From assembly GCF_000956175.1 (NCBI RefSeq), contig NZ_CP011070.1:124001-188000 (forward strand): DNA of 64,000 nt, in the 5' to 3' direction. The notes beneath the pieces were generated by a model. It was given only the letters and a program-made list of their open reading frames with translations, did not search any database and was not told the origin of the DNA. This document shows, in pieces, positions 1 to 8,597 of the stretch. Numbering within the stretch: the first letter of the stretch is position 1; each line of letters opens with the position of its first letter. This stretch comes from Nitrosopumilus adriaticus. GTDB taxonomy: Archaea > Thermoproteota > Nitrososphaeria > Nitrososphaerales > Nitrosopumilaceae. The position numbers were made by a program, and so were the translations under genes.

Positions 1-576
1 GCTAAAGATGGTGTTGTCTTATGTGCAGATATGAGGGCCAGTGCAGGCTATTTTATCGCAAATAACAACACTATGAAAATCCAGAAAATTGATTTACACG
101 CAGGATTGACTTTGGCTGGTGGTGTTGCAGACGCCCAAAATATTGTTGATATTTTACGTTATCATTCAAATCTTCATAGAGTTGAAAAACAAGGACCAAT
201 TTCTATTCATTCACTTTCAAGACTTTGCTCATTGATATTCCATCAAAACCGAGGTTATCCGTTCATGGCTGATATTCTAGTTGGTGGTTATGATGCAAAT
301 GGTCCTGCTTTATTTAATATTGATATGTTTGGCTCAGTTGAAGAAAAATCATATGTTACCACTGGTAGTGGCTCACCAGTAGCTTATGGTTTACTTGAAG
401 AAGAATATAGAGAAGATCTTACCATAGAAGATGCAAAAAAAATAGCTCTCAGAGCTGTAAAAGCTGCAATTGTTAGAAACATTGGAACAGGCGATGGAAT
501 TAACATCGCAATAATGGATAAAGATGGATTCCGTCTTTTGACAGATGAACAAAAGAAAGCAGTTATCGAACTTTAG
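1..576 (+). CDS. psmB: Proteasome subunit beta, 5'-truncated by window edge
   Basis: Catalytic beta subunit of the archaeal 20S proteasome, which degrades unfolded proteins in the cytoplasm. The frame is open from base 1, so the gene begins outside the window; the ATG at 31 is internal. The propeptide and Thr nucleophile are therefore not visible. What remains matches the fold just after it: KDGVVLCADMRAS carries the aspartate that follows the nucleophile, NNTMKIQKID the strand with the active-site lysine, and GSGSPVAYGLLE the conserved glycine-rich segment. It ends 7 nt before the preferred start of the aCPSF1 gene, so the two are probably co-transcribed. Confidence 0.9.
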   Translation, partial: AKDGVVLCADMRASAGYFIANNNTMKIQKIDLHAGLTLAGGVADAQNIVDILRYHSNLHRVEKQGPISIHSLSRLCSLIFHQNRGYPFMADILVGGYDANGPALFNIDMFGSVEEKSYVTTGSGSPVAYGLLEEEYREDLTIEDAKKIALRAVKAAIVRNIGTGDGINIAIMDKDGFRLLTDEQKKAVIEL

Positions 577-583
577 TGATTTA

Positions 584-2524
584 ATGCAAAGAAAACAACA
601 ACAAAAAGAATTACCTCCTAGTAGCCAGAATATAATGGCAACCATACTGCAAAGTATTCCAAAAGAGGCAAGCGTTACAAAAATAGAATACGAAGGCCCA
701 AGAATTGCACTTTATACAAACTCTCCTAGATATCTTATGGAAAACAATGAAACAATTTCAAATCTAGTAAATATTATCAAAAAAAGAATTGTTGTAAGAA
801 CTGATGAATCAATTAGAAAACCCGAAGATGAAGCTAGAAGAATTATTGCAGAATGTGTTCCAGAAGAAGCAAAGCTACAAGGAACAATATTTGATACAGC
901 TACTGGCGAAGTTTCAGTTGAAGCAAAAAGGCCATGGTTGTTACAAAGAAATGCAAAAGAGTTCAATCATGCTGAAGTAACAGAAAAAATGGGCTGGAAA
1001 TTGCGTATTAGAAAAGCTACCACCATACCCTCAAGAACTATTCAAACCATCAATGCAACCCTCAAACAATCATCTGCTGAGAGAAGCAAACAACTCAAAC
1101 AAGTAGGTGATGAAATATTTCGACCTCGATTAACCCAAAGAACTGAAGTTTCTCTTTATACCCTTGGTGGCTTTGGTCAAGTTGGAAGATCTTCATTATT
1201 ACTATCTACGCCTGAAAGCAAGATCTTAATTGATTGTGGAATTAATCCTGGCGCCCGTTCTCCAATGGATGCATATCCTAGATTAGATTCTCTAGATATC
1301 ACACTAGATGAACTTGATGCAATAGTCATTGGCCATGCACACTTGGATCATACAGGATTTTTGCCGGCTTTGTGCAAATATGGTTACAAAGGTCCAATCT
1401 ATTGTACTGAACCAACTCTCCCTATGATGAATCTGATTCAATTAGATGCAATCAAAGTGGCTGCTGCTCAAGGTAGAACTCCAATTTATTCTGAAAGAGA
1501 TGTAAAACAAATCATGAGACAGACTATTACGTTACCATATGGTACTGTAACTGATATTTCCCCTGACATTAAACTGGTTCTTGCAAATGCAGGTCACATA
1601 CTTGGTTCTGCATTATGTCATTTTCATATTGGAAATGGAGATCACAATTTTGTTTATTCAGGAGATATCAAATTTGGAAAAAGTATTTTGTTTGAAGCAG
1701 CAAGCTGGAATTTCCCTAGAGTAGAAACATTGTTGATAGAAAGTACATACGGCCTAAAAGAAGATATTCAGCCAACAAGACAAGAGGTAGAATCTGCTTT
1801 CATTAATGCAGTAAACAATACTTTAGCAGATGGAGGTAAAGTTTTGATTCCAATTCCCGCAGTTGGTCGTGCACAAGAAATTATGATGGTAATTGATCAC
1901 TATATGAAATCAGGAGAAATGATTGAAGCTCCGGTATTTACAGAAGGAATGATATCTGAGGCATCTGCAATTCATGAATCATATCCTGAATATCTTGCAA
2001 GAGAACTAAAACAAAAAATCTTAGAGACTGATGACAATCCATTTGATTCAGAGTATTTCACAAACATTGAACATGGTGACGCTAGAGAAGAACCAATGAG
2101 AGAAAACTCACCATGTATTATTTTGGCAACATCAGGAATGCTAGAAGGTGGACCTGTTTTAGAATATTTCAAAAATATTGCACCTGATAAAAAAAGTAAA
2201 GTGTTATTTGTTTCATATCAAGTCAATGGGACTTTAGGAAGACGAGTTCTTGATGGTTCTAAACAAGCAACAATGTTAGGAAAAGAAGGTAAAGTCGAAG
2301 TTGTTACAATCAATTGTGGTGTTGAAAAATTAGATGGATTTAGTGGTCACAGTGATTATAACCAATTAATGTCATTTGTACAAAGATTAAGACCGAAACT
2401 TCGAAGAGTACTTGTTAATCACGGTGAACGCAAAAAATCAGAAAATCTTGCAATGAATATTAGACGAATGTATAGAGTACCTGCTCATTATCCTCAAATC
2501 CAAGAAGCAATAAAATTATTTTAG
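584..2524 (+). CDS. aCPSF1/FttA-type beta-CASP ribonuclease with N-terminal KH domains
   Basis: Archaeal CPSF73 homologue, an RNase known to terminate transcription in archaea. The N-terminal 150-odd residues form the KH-domain region, followed by a metallo-beta-lactamase fold with the zinc motif GHAHLDHTG about 250 residues in, and then the beta-CASP part. Later zinc ligands are visible in GFSGHSDYNQ and VNHGE near the C-terminus. The frame is open further up to an ATG at 545, but that start would overlap psmB by 32 nt; the ATG at 584 (MQRKQQQ) leaves a 7-nt gap and gives about 646 residues, the usual family size. It converges with sepF, the two stops overlapping by 9 nt. Confidence 0.93.
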   Translation: MQRKQQQKELPPSSQNIMATILQSIPKEASVTKIEYEGPRIALYTNSPRYLMENNETISNLVNIIKKRIVVRTDESIRKPEDEARRIIAECVPEEAKLQGTIFDTATGEVSVEAKRPWLLQRNAKEFNHAEVTEKMGWKLRIRKATTIPSRTIQTINATLKQSSAERSKQLKQVGDEIFRPRLTQRTEVSLYTLGGFGQVGRSSLLLSTPESKILIDCGINPGARSPMDAYPRLDSLDITLDELDAIVIGHAHLDHTGFLPALCKYGYKGPIYCTEPTLPMMNLIQLDAIKVAAAQGRTPIYSERDVKQIMRQTITLPYGTVTDISPDIKLVLANAGHILGSALCHFHIGNGDHNFVYSGDIKFGKSILFEAASWNFPRVETLLIESTYGLKEDIQPTRQEVESAFINAVNNTLADGGKVLIPIPAVGRAQEIMMVIDHYMKSGEMIEAPVFTEGMISEASAIHESYPEYLARELKQKILETDDNPFDSEYFTNIEHGDAREEPMRENSPCIILATSGMLEGGPVLEYFKNIAPDKKSKVLFVSYQVNGTLGRRVLDGSKQATMLGKEGKVEVVTINCGVEKLDGFSGHSDYNQLMSFVQRLRPKLRRVLVNHGERKKSENLAMNIRRMYRVPAHYPQIQEAIKLF

Positions 2525-2794
2525 ATCGTACTCGGGTTTCCAAATTTTTATGTTAGATGGAGCAACAATTATTCTTTCTTCACCTAATCTTGCAATATCT
2601 GCATCAGCAGCTTTTGCAATAGAATACAATTCTTCAACAACTTTTCTTAATTGATCCACATCCTTCTGAGCTAATGGTGTAACCCTCAAAATCAAAATCA
2701 TCTCTTTTTTGATATCCTCCTTAATGGAATGAACATCGCTAATGTCTCTAATCGTTATAGCCTTGAGATATGTTGGACTTTCTTGTTTTTGCAT
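2516..2794 (-). CDS. sepF: SepF-like cell division protein (DUF552)
   Basis: 92 residues matching the SepF core domain, the archaeal and Gram-positive membrane anchor of FtsZ. The core YLKAITIRDISDVHSIKEDI then EMILILRVTPLAQKDVDQL is typical. What is missing is a clear N-terminal amphipathic membrane-targeting helix. The open frame continues 13 codons upstream of this ATG (2795-2833) and would encode RRVFEGVDRIFNR, which looks amphipathic, but it holds no ATG, GTG or TTG before an in-frame TAA at 2834-2836. Start choice is therefore uncertain. The gene converges with aCPSF1. Confidence 0.85.
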   Translation of the reverse strand: MQKQESPTYLKAITIRDISDVHSIKEDIKKEMILILRVTPLAQKDVDQLRKVVEELYSIAKAADADIARLGEERIIVAPSNIKIWKPEYDLK

Positions 2795-2866
2795 CCTATT
2801 GAAAATCCGATCTACTCCTTCAAAAACTCTTCTTTAGTTCTGACTAATTTTTAAAAAAATTCACGC

Positions 2867-3880
2867 CTACATTCTAAATTTAATGTAAGATTCCTCTTCA
2901 GCACACTGAGAACTAACTTCTTCAACAATATCATTATTTTTTACTGTGACAATCCAATCCTGATTTTTTGGAGCATCTGAATATCTTAGTGTTACAGATG
3001 CTGCAAATTCTACATGAGATTTTGCGTTCTTACCACGTAAAATTGAAACTGGTCCTAGATGATCTTTTGCTTCAAGCAAAATGTCTTCATGTAATGCAAT
3101 GGCTTTGATCATTTCATTTTCATCTTTATTTCTTCCAACAACAAATTTTGTTTCTTCATCTAATCTGAAATGTCTTCCAATTTTTAACAAATCAATATCA
3201 TTTATCGTTGGAGTTTCAACATGTTCAAACAAATCTTTTGCTTTAACTCCAAATTGTGGTTCTGTTAATAGACAACCACCTCCTGCATTAGGTGGATTTT
3301 CAATTCCATATTTCTTTGCCATTTCTAATTGATTTCGCCTTGTTCTGCCTCTTATCATTCCAAGATTTTCTCTCTTGATCAATCCTTCTTTTTCTGGATC
3401 AGTTTCTGGAAGTAATCCAGCTGATAATGGTCTTACTATTTTTCCAACAAGACCTGATTCTTTTTCAATAATACTTAATGAAGGTGCATGTTGACTCATA
3501 GGACGTTGCCCTAATACTTCACCTGAAATGATAAACTCAGCACCGATTTCTTCCATGTGTTTTTTTGCTGCATCAAACATCATAGTTCTACAATCAACAC
3601 ATGGATTGAAACCTGCACCAATTCCATGTTTTGGATGCTTTAACATCTCAATGTATTCATCTCCAAGATAAACAGTTTTCAAATTAACATTTAGATCATC
3701 AGCTCGTTCTCTAATTTCAAATCCACATCCTCTTCCACAATCAAAATCACAAAATGGTGTTTTTATTGCAACAGCCGAAACATCAAATCCTTGCTCTTGC
3801 ATCATACGAACTGCAAGCTGACTATCTAGACCCCCAGATAGTAGTGCAACAACTTTTTTCTTTTCTTTTTCTTCTGTCAC
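2867..3880 (-). CDS. PP-loop ATPase, tRNA thiolation (ThiI/MnmA-like) family
   Basis: Probable tRNA sulfur-transfer enzyme of the adenylating PP-loop class. The PP-loop SGGLDS lies near the N-terminus, followed by a cysteine cluster (CDFDCGRGCGF) and a CVDC motif, both seen in the MnmA/ThiI-related group that uses a metal or FeS centre; PPNAGGGCLLTEP is a further conserved block. A longer frame starts with ATG at 3925, but a TATA-like sequence (GTATATGG on the minus strand, about 3898-3907) lies inside that extension 20-25 nt before a GTG at 3880, so I prefer the GTG. Exact substrate is not shown. Divergent from the M24 peptidase. Confidence 0.75.
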   Translation of the reverse strand: MTEEKEKKKVVALLSGGLDSQLAVRMMQEQGFDVSAVAIKTPFCDFDCGRGCGFEIRERADDLNVNLKTVYLGDEYIEMLKHPKHGIGAGFNPCVDCRTMMFDAAKKHMEEIGAEFIISGEVLGQRPMSQHAPSLSIIEKESGLVGKIVRPLSAGLLPETDPEKEGLIKRENLGMIRGRTRRNQLEMAKKYGIENPPNAGGGCLLTEPQFGVKAKDLFEHVETPTINDIDLLKIGRHFRLDEETKFVVGRNKDENEMIKAIALHEDILLEAKDHLGPVSILRGKNAKSHVEFAASVTLRYSDAPKNQDWIVTVKNNDIVEEVSSQCAEEESYIKFRM

Positions 3881-3953
3881 AGCGATCAAAATTAATTTTC
3901 CATATACAAACTTTACATCATACATAAATTGAGAATGTGGGCGTAATTCTTGT

Positions 3954-5018
3954 ATGAAAGAAAGAAGAAAGAATCTTCTAAAATTTGCTCAAAAGATCGA
4001 TTGTGATACACTAGTAACATTTGAGCCTGAAAATTTGTTTTACATGACTGGATTTTGGGGTGAAGCAATTGGATTACTAGAAAAAAATGGTAAAACCACA
4101 ATTATTGCTCCAGAATTAGAAATTGGGAGAGCAAGAGAAGAATCTGAAGATTGTGATGTGATTACAGCAGAACGAGGAACAGGCTTGATTTCTTCTTTAA
4201 TTCATAAAATCAAAAAAAATCAAGTTTGTACTGATTGTCAAAATTATTCTGTGATGATGTCTCTGAAAAAATCAATCCCAAAAATCAAACCAACATTAGA
4301 ACCATTTTACAATTCACGTATTATTAAGGATGAAAAAGAAATCAAAATTCTCAAAAAAGCATCTAAAATAATAGATGAAATGTTCAATATTTGCTCGAAA
4401 AAGATGAAAGTTGGTCAAAAAGAATCTGAATTACAAACAATACTGATGACATATGCGATGGAACAGGAAATGTTTGATACTGGATACAAATCTACTCTTA
4501 ACCCACTGATAATTGCTGGTGGCCCAAATGGTGCACTTCCTCATGCACAAGTGACACAAAGAAAATTCAAAAAAGGTGACTTGGTTGTAACCGATCTAAC
4601 ACTACGATACAAAGGATATGTCTCTGATGCAACTAGAACTTTTGCACTAGGAAAAATTTCACAACAGGCTAATGAGGCATATGAGATTGTTAAAGAATCA
4701 CAAAAACTTGGTCTAAAAGCTGTAAGACCAAATGTAGATTGTAAAGACGTAGATCTTGCTTGTAGAAAATACATTGAGAATAAAAATTATGGAAAATACT
4801 TTATTCATTCTACTGGTCATGGAATTGGATTAGAAGTGCATGAGCTACCAACTATTTCATACAGAAGTGAAACAAAATTAGAAAAGAATATGGCAATTAC
4901 TGTTGAACCGGGAATTTACATTGAAAATAAATTTGGAATTCGTATCGAGGATTCTTTGATTGTAAAAGAAAAACCTCTTGTTATGCACAAATTTACTAAA
5001 GATTTAGTTCAAATTTAA
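3954..5018 (+). CDS. Xaa-Pro aminopeptidase-like M24 metallopeptidase
   Basis: 354-residue cytoplasmic pita-bread-fold peptidase. An N-terminal creatinase-like domain (about 1-120) precedes the M24 catalytic domain. The five dimetal ligands are all visible: Asp in VVTDLTLRY, Asp in YVSDATRTF, His in STGHGIGLEVHE, Glu in TVEPGIYI and Glu in GIRIEDS. A TATA-like CATAAATTG about 25-30 nt upstream of the ATG suggests a leaderless transcript. It ends 2 nt before a convergent hypothetical gene. Likely a dipeptidase/Xaa-Pro peptidase; the precise specificity cannot be read from the sequence. Confidence 0.9.
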   Translation: MKERRKNLLKFAQKIDCDTLVTFEPENLFYMTGFWGEAIGLLEKNGKTTIIAPELEIGRAREESEDCDVITAERGTGLISSLIHKIKKNQVCTDCQNYSVMMSLKKSIPKIKPTLEPFYNSRIIKDEKEIKILKKASKIIDEMFNICSKKMKVGQKESELQTILMTYAMEQEMFDTGYKSTLNPLIIAGGPNGALPHAQVTQRKFKKGDLVVTDLTLRYKGYVSDATRTFALGKISQQANEAYEIVKESQKLGLKAVRPNVDCKDVDLACRKYIENKNYGKYFIHSTGHGIGLEVHELPTISYRSETKLEKNMAITVEPGIYIENKFGIRIEDSLIVKEKPLVMHKFTKDLVQI

Positions 5019-5020
5019 GC

Positions 5021-5503
5021 CTAATCATAAAAATCTACTACATCAATAATGTATTTTGAATCTTGATTGTTTGATGTGATTTTTCCTAAACTTTTTTCTA
5101 CATTCCAATCATAATTTAATTCACCTTTGTATGATTTGAAATTTAATAAAATATTGTATTCCTCATCATTTATTTTTGATATAGTTAAATCAACAATAGT
5201 TTTTTTATGATCAAAAATTTTCTCATCAGGATACTCTTCACTAATTTTATTTGTTATTGCATCCATTACAGTCAATCCAGAATCATTTGGTCCATTGTAA
5301 TTCATTAGAATATCTAATACTTGTTCTTCTTCAGATGTCAGTTCTGGAAAACTACTTTCAAGATCTCCTTTTGTTAATTCCGGAATTACAAATACAATTA
5401 GCATTGCAATTAATGCAAGATAAATTGGAGCTCTTTTCTTAAGAAATGATTTAAAATCATTCTTTTTTGGCTTTCCTTCTTTTTTCTTATTCTCCTTTAC
5501 CAT
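5021..5503 (-). CDS. Hypothetical single-pass membrane protein
   Basis: 160 residues, not recognised. The first 25 are lysine-rich (MVKENKKKEGKPKKND) and are followed by one hydrophobic span, APIYLALIAMLIVFVIPEL, at about residues 30-48, then a hydrophilic acidic domain of about 110 residues predicted to lie outside. This is a type II membrane-anchor arrangement. It lies 10 nt downstream of the methyltransferase on the same strand, so it is probably the last gene of the leftward CoA operon. No catalytic motif is seen. Confidence 0.7.
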   Translation of the reverse strand: MVKENKKKEGKPKKNDFKSFLKKRAPIYLALIAMLIVFVIPELTKGDLESSFPELTSEEEQVLDILMNYNGPNDSGLTVMDAITNKISEEYPDEKIFDHKKTIVDLTISKINDEEYNILLNFKSYKGELNYDWNVEKSLGKITSNNQDSKYIIDVVDFYD

Positions 5504-5513
5504 TTCCTGAATC

Positions 5514-6359
5514 CTAGTATTTTGCAGTTAAAATTAAAACTTGCCAAGGAAATACAATATTTCCGTTTTTTATTGTATATTGAGATGTTTTCTCCTTTAC
5601 CATCTGTTTCAATTCTTTTCTTTTAGAATATTCCAATTGATTTAGTTTCACTTTTAGTGGTTTTGCTATGTATTTCATATAATTATTCCAGTAATTCTCA
5701 AATTTTCCAGGACTATAATCAAAAACAAATTCTTTTACTGAAATTTTTGAGAATCCTGCTTTACTGATTTCTTTTCTTAACGCAGATTTTGTACCAAATC
5801 TGTCTAGATCTGGAGAACCTGGTGGTATGTAATCCGGAATGAATTTAATTACGGAATCTAAAATATTGCTAAAAAATGGAACTTTTTCTCTTTTACCATG
5901 AACTGAGATTCCAATTTTACCTGATTTTTTGAGGCTATTTTTCATATTTTTTAGTGCTTTACTGGCATTTGGAAAGAAAAACAATCCATATTGACATGTA
6001 ATGATGTCAAATTTTTTTGAAAAGCTGAAATTTTCAGCATCAATGTTTAAAAAATCTAAATTATGTTTTTTATCATTCCATTTTCTTGCAATATTGATTG
6101 CAGTAGTAGATGTGTCAGCACCTACAACATATCCTAAACTTCCCACTTTTTTCCTTATTTCTTTTGTAACAACTCCCGTCCCACATGCAACATCTAACAC
6201 AGAATCCCCTTTGCAAATATTTACTAATTCTACCAACTTGGAAGTACTTTGAAAAGGGCCTTCACTCACACTTGCCCATCTTTTATGATAACGCGGTGCT
6301 ACCTCATTCCATATAGTCATGTTTCTTTTTTTGTATTCGAGAGCCTTTTGATTTAGCAA
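5514..6359 (-). CDS. SAM-dependent methyltransferase (UbiE-like class I)
   Basis: 281 residues. The SAM-binding motif I is clear (VLDVACGTGVVTKEI, about residues 54-68), followed by GADTSTTAINIA (motif II region, acidic residue contacting the ribose) and the ITCQYGLFFFPNASKALKNM block typical of UbiE/Coq5-like enzymes. The substrate is unknown; the family methylates quinones and lipids among others. The gene starts 6 nt after the stop of the 55-aa ORF at 6366-6533 and belongs to the leftward CoA cluster by position, not necessarily by function. Confidence 0.85.
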   Translation of the reverse strand: MLNQKALEYKKRNMTIWNEVAPRYHKRWASVSEGPFQSTSKLVELVNICKGDSVLDVACGTGVVTKEIRKKVGSLGYVVGADTSTTAINIARKWNDKKHNLDFLNIDAENFSFSKKFDIITCQYGLFFFPNASKALKNMKNSLKKSGKIGISVHGKREKVPFFSNILDSVIKFIPDYIPPGSPDLDRFGTKSALRKEISKAGFSKISVKEFVFDYSPGKFENYWNNYMKYIAKPLKVKLNQLEYSKRKELKQMVKEKTSQYTIKNGNIVFPWQVLILTAKY

Positions 6360-6365
6360 CTTTGA

Positions 6366-6533
6366 CTATTCTATTAAATCTGATTTTAATGTTCTTCCTG
6401 TTTCATGGAAATATTTATGTTCAATTTCTTTTAATGCTTCTTCAATTTTAAAACTATCTACATGTTTCTTTTTCTTTTTTTCTCTAAGTTCTTTGTATTG
6501 TGATATTAATTTTTTTAGCTCAGAGTTTTTCAT
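6366..6533 (-). CDS. Small charged protein (55 aa) translationally linked to coaBC
   Basis: The ATG (minus strand, 6533-6531) overlaps the TGA of coaBC in an ATGA arrangement, and the stop lies 6 nt before the methyltransferase start; this tight fit is the evidence that it is real. The protein begins MKNSELKKLISQYKEL, is very rich in lysine and glutamate, has no cysteine or hydrophobic span, and looks like one long helix, possibly coiled-coil. Function unknown. Confidence 0.65.
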   Translation of the reverse strand: MKNSELKKLISQYKELREKKKKKHVDSFKIEEALKEIEHKYFHETGRTLKSDLIE

Positions 6534-7777
6534 TTCAATTTTTTTTCAATTTCTTTTCTGATTAATTTTACAATCTTTTCTTTTTTCTTTAATCCTGAAG
6601 ACACAATTTTTTTATTATCAATTATTAAAATCTGATTATAATCAGGATTTTTTTGATATTTAGTTCCAATATCATTTGCAATCATAATATTTGCACCAAC
6701 ATCTTTTAGTCTTTTTTGAGCAGATTTGATTAAAGCACTTTTTGAAATATTTGATTCTGCTTTGAACCCAACCAGTAATGCATCTTTTTGAAATTTTCTT
6801 ACCAGATCTATGATTTTTGGGGCCTTTTTGAGCCTAATTATTAGAGATTTTTTATCACTTTTTATCTTGGATTTGGAAACATTTTCTGGTGTATAATCTG
6901 ATGCAGCTGCTGCCATAATTACAACATCAAATTTTTTCTTTAACTCATTTTTAGTTGCATCAAACATTTCTTTACTTGTTTTTACATTGATTATTTTGGC
7001 TCCCTTTGGTGGCTTTTCATTTCCTGGTCCATAAACAATAGTAACTTTAGAGCCTGCAGAAATTAATTCTGATGCTAAAAGAACTCCAGTTTTTCCCGAA
7101 CTAAGATTTGTTATTACTCTTACTGGATCTATGTATTCTAATGTAGGGCCTGCAGTCATTAACACTTTTTTATTTTTTAATATAGATGTGAATCCAAATT
7201 TCCTTAAAACAACATCTAAAACATCTTCTGGTTCTGGAGCTTTTGCTTTTCCTTCAACCATTTGTGGACTAAGAAACTGAATTTTATTTTTTAGAAATTT
7301 GATATTTTTTTTAACTGCTAAATTATCGTACATTGATTCATGCATAGCAAGACACATTAGAATTGGAATCTTTGATCCAAATCCTACTGTAAGTACTGTT
7401 GATACAGGTGTATCGTCTATTCCATTTGCAAGTTTTCCAAGTGTATTTGCTGTTGCAGGATATACAATTACTAGATCTGATTGCTTATAATCAGCTAATT
7501 TGATATGTTCTAATTCACCAGTGAGTTTTGTGATGACTTCATTGCCAGTAGCCCATTTAAAATAATCAGGCTGTATCAATTTTGTAACTGCATTACTTGC
7601 AACACATTTAACATCAGCACCATGTCTCATCAATAGTCTTGCTAACTCTATTGCTTTGTAAGCTGCAACACTTCCTGCAACACATAGAACTATCTTTTTT
7701 CCTGAAAGCTCCACACCTTTTGATGAAACGATATCAAGAGATGGGTGATCTTTTTTCTTAACCACCAATTTGCTCAC
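6530..7777 (-). CDS. coaBC: Bifunctional phosphopantothenoylcysteine decarboxylase / phosphopantothenate-cysteine ligase
   Basis: 415 residues, normal length for Dfp. The N-terminal CoaC flavoprotein half shows VLCVAGSVAAYKAIELARLL with the active-site His in GELEHIKLAD, a PATANTLGK FMN-binding loop and the substrate-clamp region LAMHESMYDN. The CoaB half (about 200 to the end) shows TAGPTLEYIDPVRVITNLSS and MAAAASDYTP, then the KAPKI lysine motif that binds the phosphopantothenate. It makes 4'-phosphopantetheine from phosphopantothenate, Cys and nucleotide. The start overlaps the 3' end of panB by 20 nt; the stop overlaps the next ORF (ATGA). Confidence 0.95.
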   Translation of the reverse strand: MSKLVVKKKDHPSLDIVSSKGVELSGKKIVLCVAGSVAAYKAIELARLLMRHGADVKCVASNAVTKLIQPDYFKWATGNEVITKLTGELEHIKLADYKQSDLVIVYPATANTLGKLANGIDDTPVSTVLTVGFGSKIPILMCLAMHESMYDNLAVKKNIKFLKNKIQFLSPQMVEGKAKAPEPEDVLDVVLRKFGFTSILKNKKVLMTAGPTLEYIDPVRVITNLSSGKTGVLLASELISAGSKVTIVYGPGNEKPPKGAKIINVKTSKEMFDATKNELKKKFDVVIMAAAASDYTPENVSKSKIKSDKKSLIIRLKKAPKIIDLVRKFQKDALLVGFKAESNISKSALIKSAQKRLKDVGANIMIANDIGTKYQKNPDYNQILIIDNKKIVSSGLKKKEKIVKLIRKEIEKKLK

Positions 7778-8597
7778 GTAATTTTTTCAACTCTTCTTCT
7801 TCCATTGAAAACCAATGTTCTTCTGCAGGAAACTTGCCTGAAATTACATCATTTTTGTAATCTTCAAGTGATTTTATGATATCTTCAGATAAATTCATGT
7901 ATCTTTTAGCAAATTTGGGTTTGATTTTCTCGTACATCCCAAGTAAATCTTGAATGACTAGTACTTGCCCATCACATCCTACACCTGAACCAATTCCAAT
8001 AATTGGCACACTAACTGTTTGAGAAATTATTTCTGCAACTTCATGACTGACCATTTCTAGTGCAATGCTAAATACACCTGCATCTTCAAGCTCTTTTGCA
8101 TCTTCAATCAACTTCATTGCAGTATCTTTTGTTTTTCCTTGAACTTTGTATCCTTGTGAAAGTGTTGTTGTTTGTGGTTGAAATCCAATATGTCCCATTA
8201 CTGGAATTCCAATATCTACAATGGCTCTAATTGTCTCAGCCATTATAGAACCACCTTCAAGCTTTACAGCATCTGCTCCTGCTTTGATTAATCTGCCAGA
8301 ATTATTGATAGCATCTTCAATGCTTGCTTGATATGACATAAATGGTAAATCAGATACTAACAAAGAATTTTTTCTTGCCCTGCTTACTGCTTCAGTAAAC
8401 ATACACATTTGCTCCATTGAAACATTGAGCGTATTCTCATATCCAAGCATCACCATACCAGCACTATCACCAACTAACAGTACATCTATTCCTGCCTTAT
8501 CACAAAGAGAGGCTAAACTATAATCATAACTAGTAATAACTGAAATTTTCTTCTTTTCTTTTTTCATATTGATAATATCTTGAACTGATTTATGCAA
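7758..8597 (-). CDS. panB: 3-methyl-2-oxobutanoate hydroxymethyltransferase (ketopantoate synthesis)
   Basis: 279 residues. Forms ketopantoate from 2-oxoisovalerate and methylene-tetrahydrofolate-type donor. Diagnostic motifs: VITSYDYSLASLCDKAGID, LLVGDSAGMVMLGYENTL (metal-binding Asp), KLEGG (metal and substrate), GHIGFQPQ, and the C-terminal GIGSGVGCDGQVLVIQDLLG. Third gene in the leftward CoA operon; its ATG overlaps the phosphopantothenate synthetase stop by 8 nt. A ketopantoate reductase gene is not in the window. Confidence 0.96.
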   Translation of the reverse strand: MHKSVQDIINMKKEKKKISVITSYDYSLASLCDKAGIDVLLVGDSAGMVMLGYENTLNVSMEQMCMFTEAVSRARKNSLLVSDLPFMSYQASIEDAINNSGRLIKAGADAVKLEGGSIMAETIRAIVDIGIPVMGHIGFQPQTTTLSQGYKVQGKTKDTAMKLIEDAKELEDAGVFSIALEMVSHEVAEIISQTVSVPIIGIGSGVGCDGQVLVIQDLLGMYEKIKPKFAKRYMNLSEDIIKSLEDYKNDVISGKFPAEEHWFSMEEEELKKLREQIGG

